The notes beneath the pieces were generated by a model that saw only the letters and a program-made list of their open reading frames with translations, made no database searches and was not told the origin of the DNA. The translations under genes were made by a program, and so were the position numbers. DNA of 14,811 nucleotides from JBHGBB01 sp041946755. GTDB lineage: Bacteria; UBP4; UBA4092; JAOAEQ01. Of this stretch, positions 14,027 through 14,811 are shown one piece after another; the first letter of the stretch is position 1; every line of letters starts with the position of its first letter. The stretch covers positions 1 through 14,811 of the forward strand of contig JBHGBB010000082.1 of the NCBI GenBank assembly GCA_041946755.1, written 5' to 3'.

Positions 14027-14811
14027 TAAACGATACAAGTCAAATAAAAATATATTGTAATGATTCAAAAGATATGAAAGAAGTTAATGATGAATCAGTC
14101 AACTTGATAATTACAAGTCCACCATATTATGATTTAAAAAATTATAACACAAATGGAAATCATGTAGGTCAAATTGGTTCACTTAATAATTATAATGAAT
14201 ATATAAAAAGCTTAAATGAAGTTTGGAAGGAATGTATTAGAGTATTACAACCGGATGGTAAGTTATGTATTAATATTATGCCAATATTCCTTTCAGGTAA
14301 TGAAACTGAATTTCAAAGAAGAATTACTAAAATTGCAATTACTGATATTGAAATATTTATGGACTCAACTCGAGAGATGTTTTTGCAAGCCTTATATATA
14401 TGGGATAAAAGAAAGATTGTCCGCTTTAGTTCCTTCGGATCATATCCGTTTCCTCCAAACATTTTTTCAACATTCCCCTTTGAATGGATTATCGTATTTT
14501 CCAAAAAGGGTAAAAGAAAAAAACCGATTACTCTTGAAATAAAAGAAAAATCAAAAATAACTACACAAGAATGGCAAAATTGGGCAATTAATTCAATCTG
14601 GGAAATGCAACCTGCAAAATCAAAAGAAATTGGACATCCAGCTCCATTTCCTGAAGAACTTCCTAAAAGATTGATAAAATTATATAGTTTTGTTGGCGAT
14701 ACGGTGCTAGATCCATTTATGGGTAGTGGTACTACAATATTAGTCGCAAATAAATTAGAAAGAAATGCTATAGGTTATGAAATAAATCCTGAATATGTAA
14801 ATTTAACATAT
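14020..14811 (+). CDS. DNA amino-methyltransferase, motif IV before motif I (beta-class; 3' end outside window)
   Basis: ATG at 14020 overlaps the stop codon of the previous gene, and the frame stays open to the window edge for 264 residues. The catalytic motif TSPPYYDLKNY is at 32-42 and the SAM motif DPFMGSGTT at 231-239. It is followed by GYEINPEYVNLTY, the usual end region of this class. Motif IV before motif I defines the beta arrangement common in N4-cytosine and some N6-adenine methyltransferases, with the target recognition region between. TSPPY favours N4-cytosine. IWEMQPAKSKEIGHPAPFPE (203-222) is the motif X-like stretch that normally precedes motif I. Only a short tail is likely missing. 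It pairs with a methyltransferase of opposite motif order, as in systems that modify the two strands of an asymmetric site. Confidence 0.9.
   Translation, partial: MVINDTSQIKIYCNDSKDMKEVNDESVNLIITSPPYYDLKNYNTNGNHVGQIGSLNNYNEYIKSLNEVWKECIRVLQPDGKLCINIMPIFLSGNETEFQRRITKIAITDIEIFMDSTREMFLQALYIWDKRKIVRFSSFGSYPFPPNIFSTFPFEWIIVFSKKGKRKKPITLEIKEKSKITTQEWQNWAINSIWEMQPAKSKEIGHPAPFPEELPKRLIKLYSFVGDTVLDPFMGSGTTILVANKLERNAIGYEINPEYVNLTY

Larger units (their letters stand above)
12668..14811. other. AT-rich accessory segment (control protein and DNA methyltransferases)
   Basis: Composition changes sharply just after the hydrolase stop codon. I counted 13 G+C in 60 at 14041-14100, against 24 in 60 at 12301-12360 and 33 in 60 at 4741-4800. 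Arginine codons change from mainly CGG/CGA to mainly AGA, and Shine-Dalgarno sites vanish. No integrase, tRNA or flanking repeat is seen at the left border, and the right border is outside the window. Horizontal acquisition is the simplest reading. Confidence 0.75.

Noticed and set aside
14216..14542. 108-aa plus-strand open frame inside the second methyltransferase
   Set aside because: It is another frame of the methyltransferase gene, whose own frame is open from 14020 to the window end with both catalytic motifs.

Overview
The window looks like a chromosomal contig from an uncultured, probably Gram-negative bacterium of a candidate-phylum type, with an AT-rich accessory segment at its right end. 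The lineage hint is indirect. It rests on a pseudopilin with the tail style common in Omnitrophota, Sumerlaeota and Planctomycetes-like genomes, secreted multidomain proteins with fibronectin III, lamin-tail and golvesin-like modules, and many short intergenic inverted repeats. The phylum cannot be fixed from this sequence alone.

Layout. Positions 1-312 hold the 3' end of a DUF4139-type protein, closed by a hairpin. Positions 519-1121 encode a type IV pilin-like/type II secretion pseudopilin behind a good sigma70-like promoter. Positions 1316-4162 encode a large secreted EndA/NucM nuclease with four FN3-like repeats and a lamin-tail domain; a promoter and a terminator-like hairpin lie in its leader. 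Housekeeping genes follow: dapB (lysine/diaminopimelate synthesis, 4296-5105), queA (queuosine tRNA modification, 5292-6338) and glgA (glycogen synthase, 6577-8028). A DUF2238/YjdF-like membrane protein lies convergent to glgA (8161-8772, minus). A perfect 48-bp palindrome sits in the divergent region that follows.

Positions 9002-12667 carry a Gfo/Idh/MocA-type oxidoreductase, a secreted CE6-like (SASA) esterase with a golvesin-like C-terminal domain, and a secreted alpha/beta-hydrolase-like protein 25 bp behind it. Together they suggest glycan or ester breakdown, which is an inference.

At about 12668 base composition drops abruptly (13 G+C in 60 at 14041-14100, against 24-33 in 60 in two chromosomal samples), arginine codons shift towards AGA, and Shine-Dalgarno sites disappear. 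This segment holds a near-consensus promoter overlapped by a perfect inverted repeat, a 68-aa winged-helix regulator, and two overlapping amino-methyltransferase genes with opposite motif order. The second gene runs off the window and is intact as far as it can be read. This is most simply the modification and control half of a two-methyltransferase restriction-modification or related defence system. Any nuclease partner would lie beyond the right edge.

No tRNA, rRNA, CRISPR array, transposase or integrase was seen, and no gene-free stretch exceeds 300 bases.
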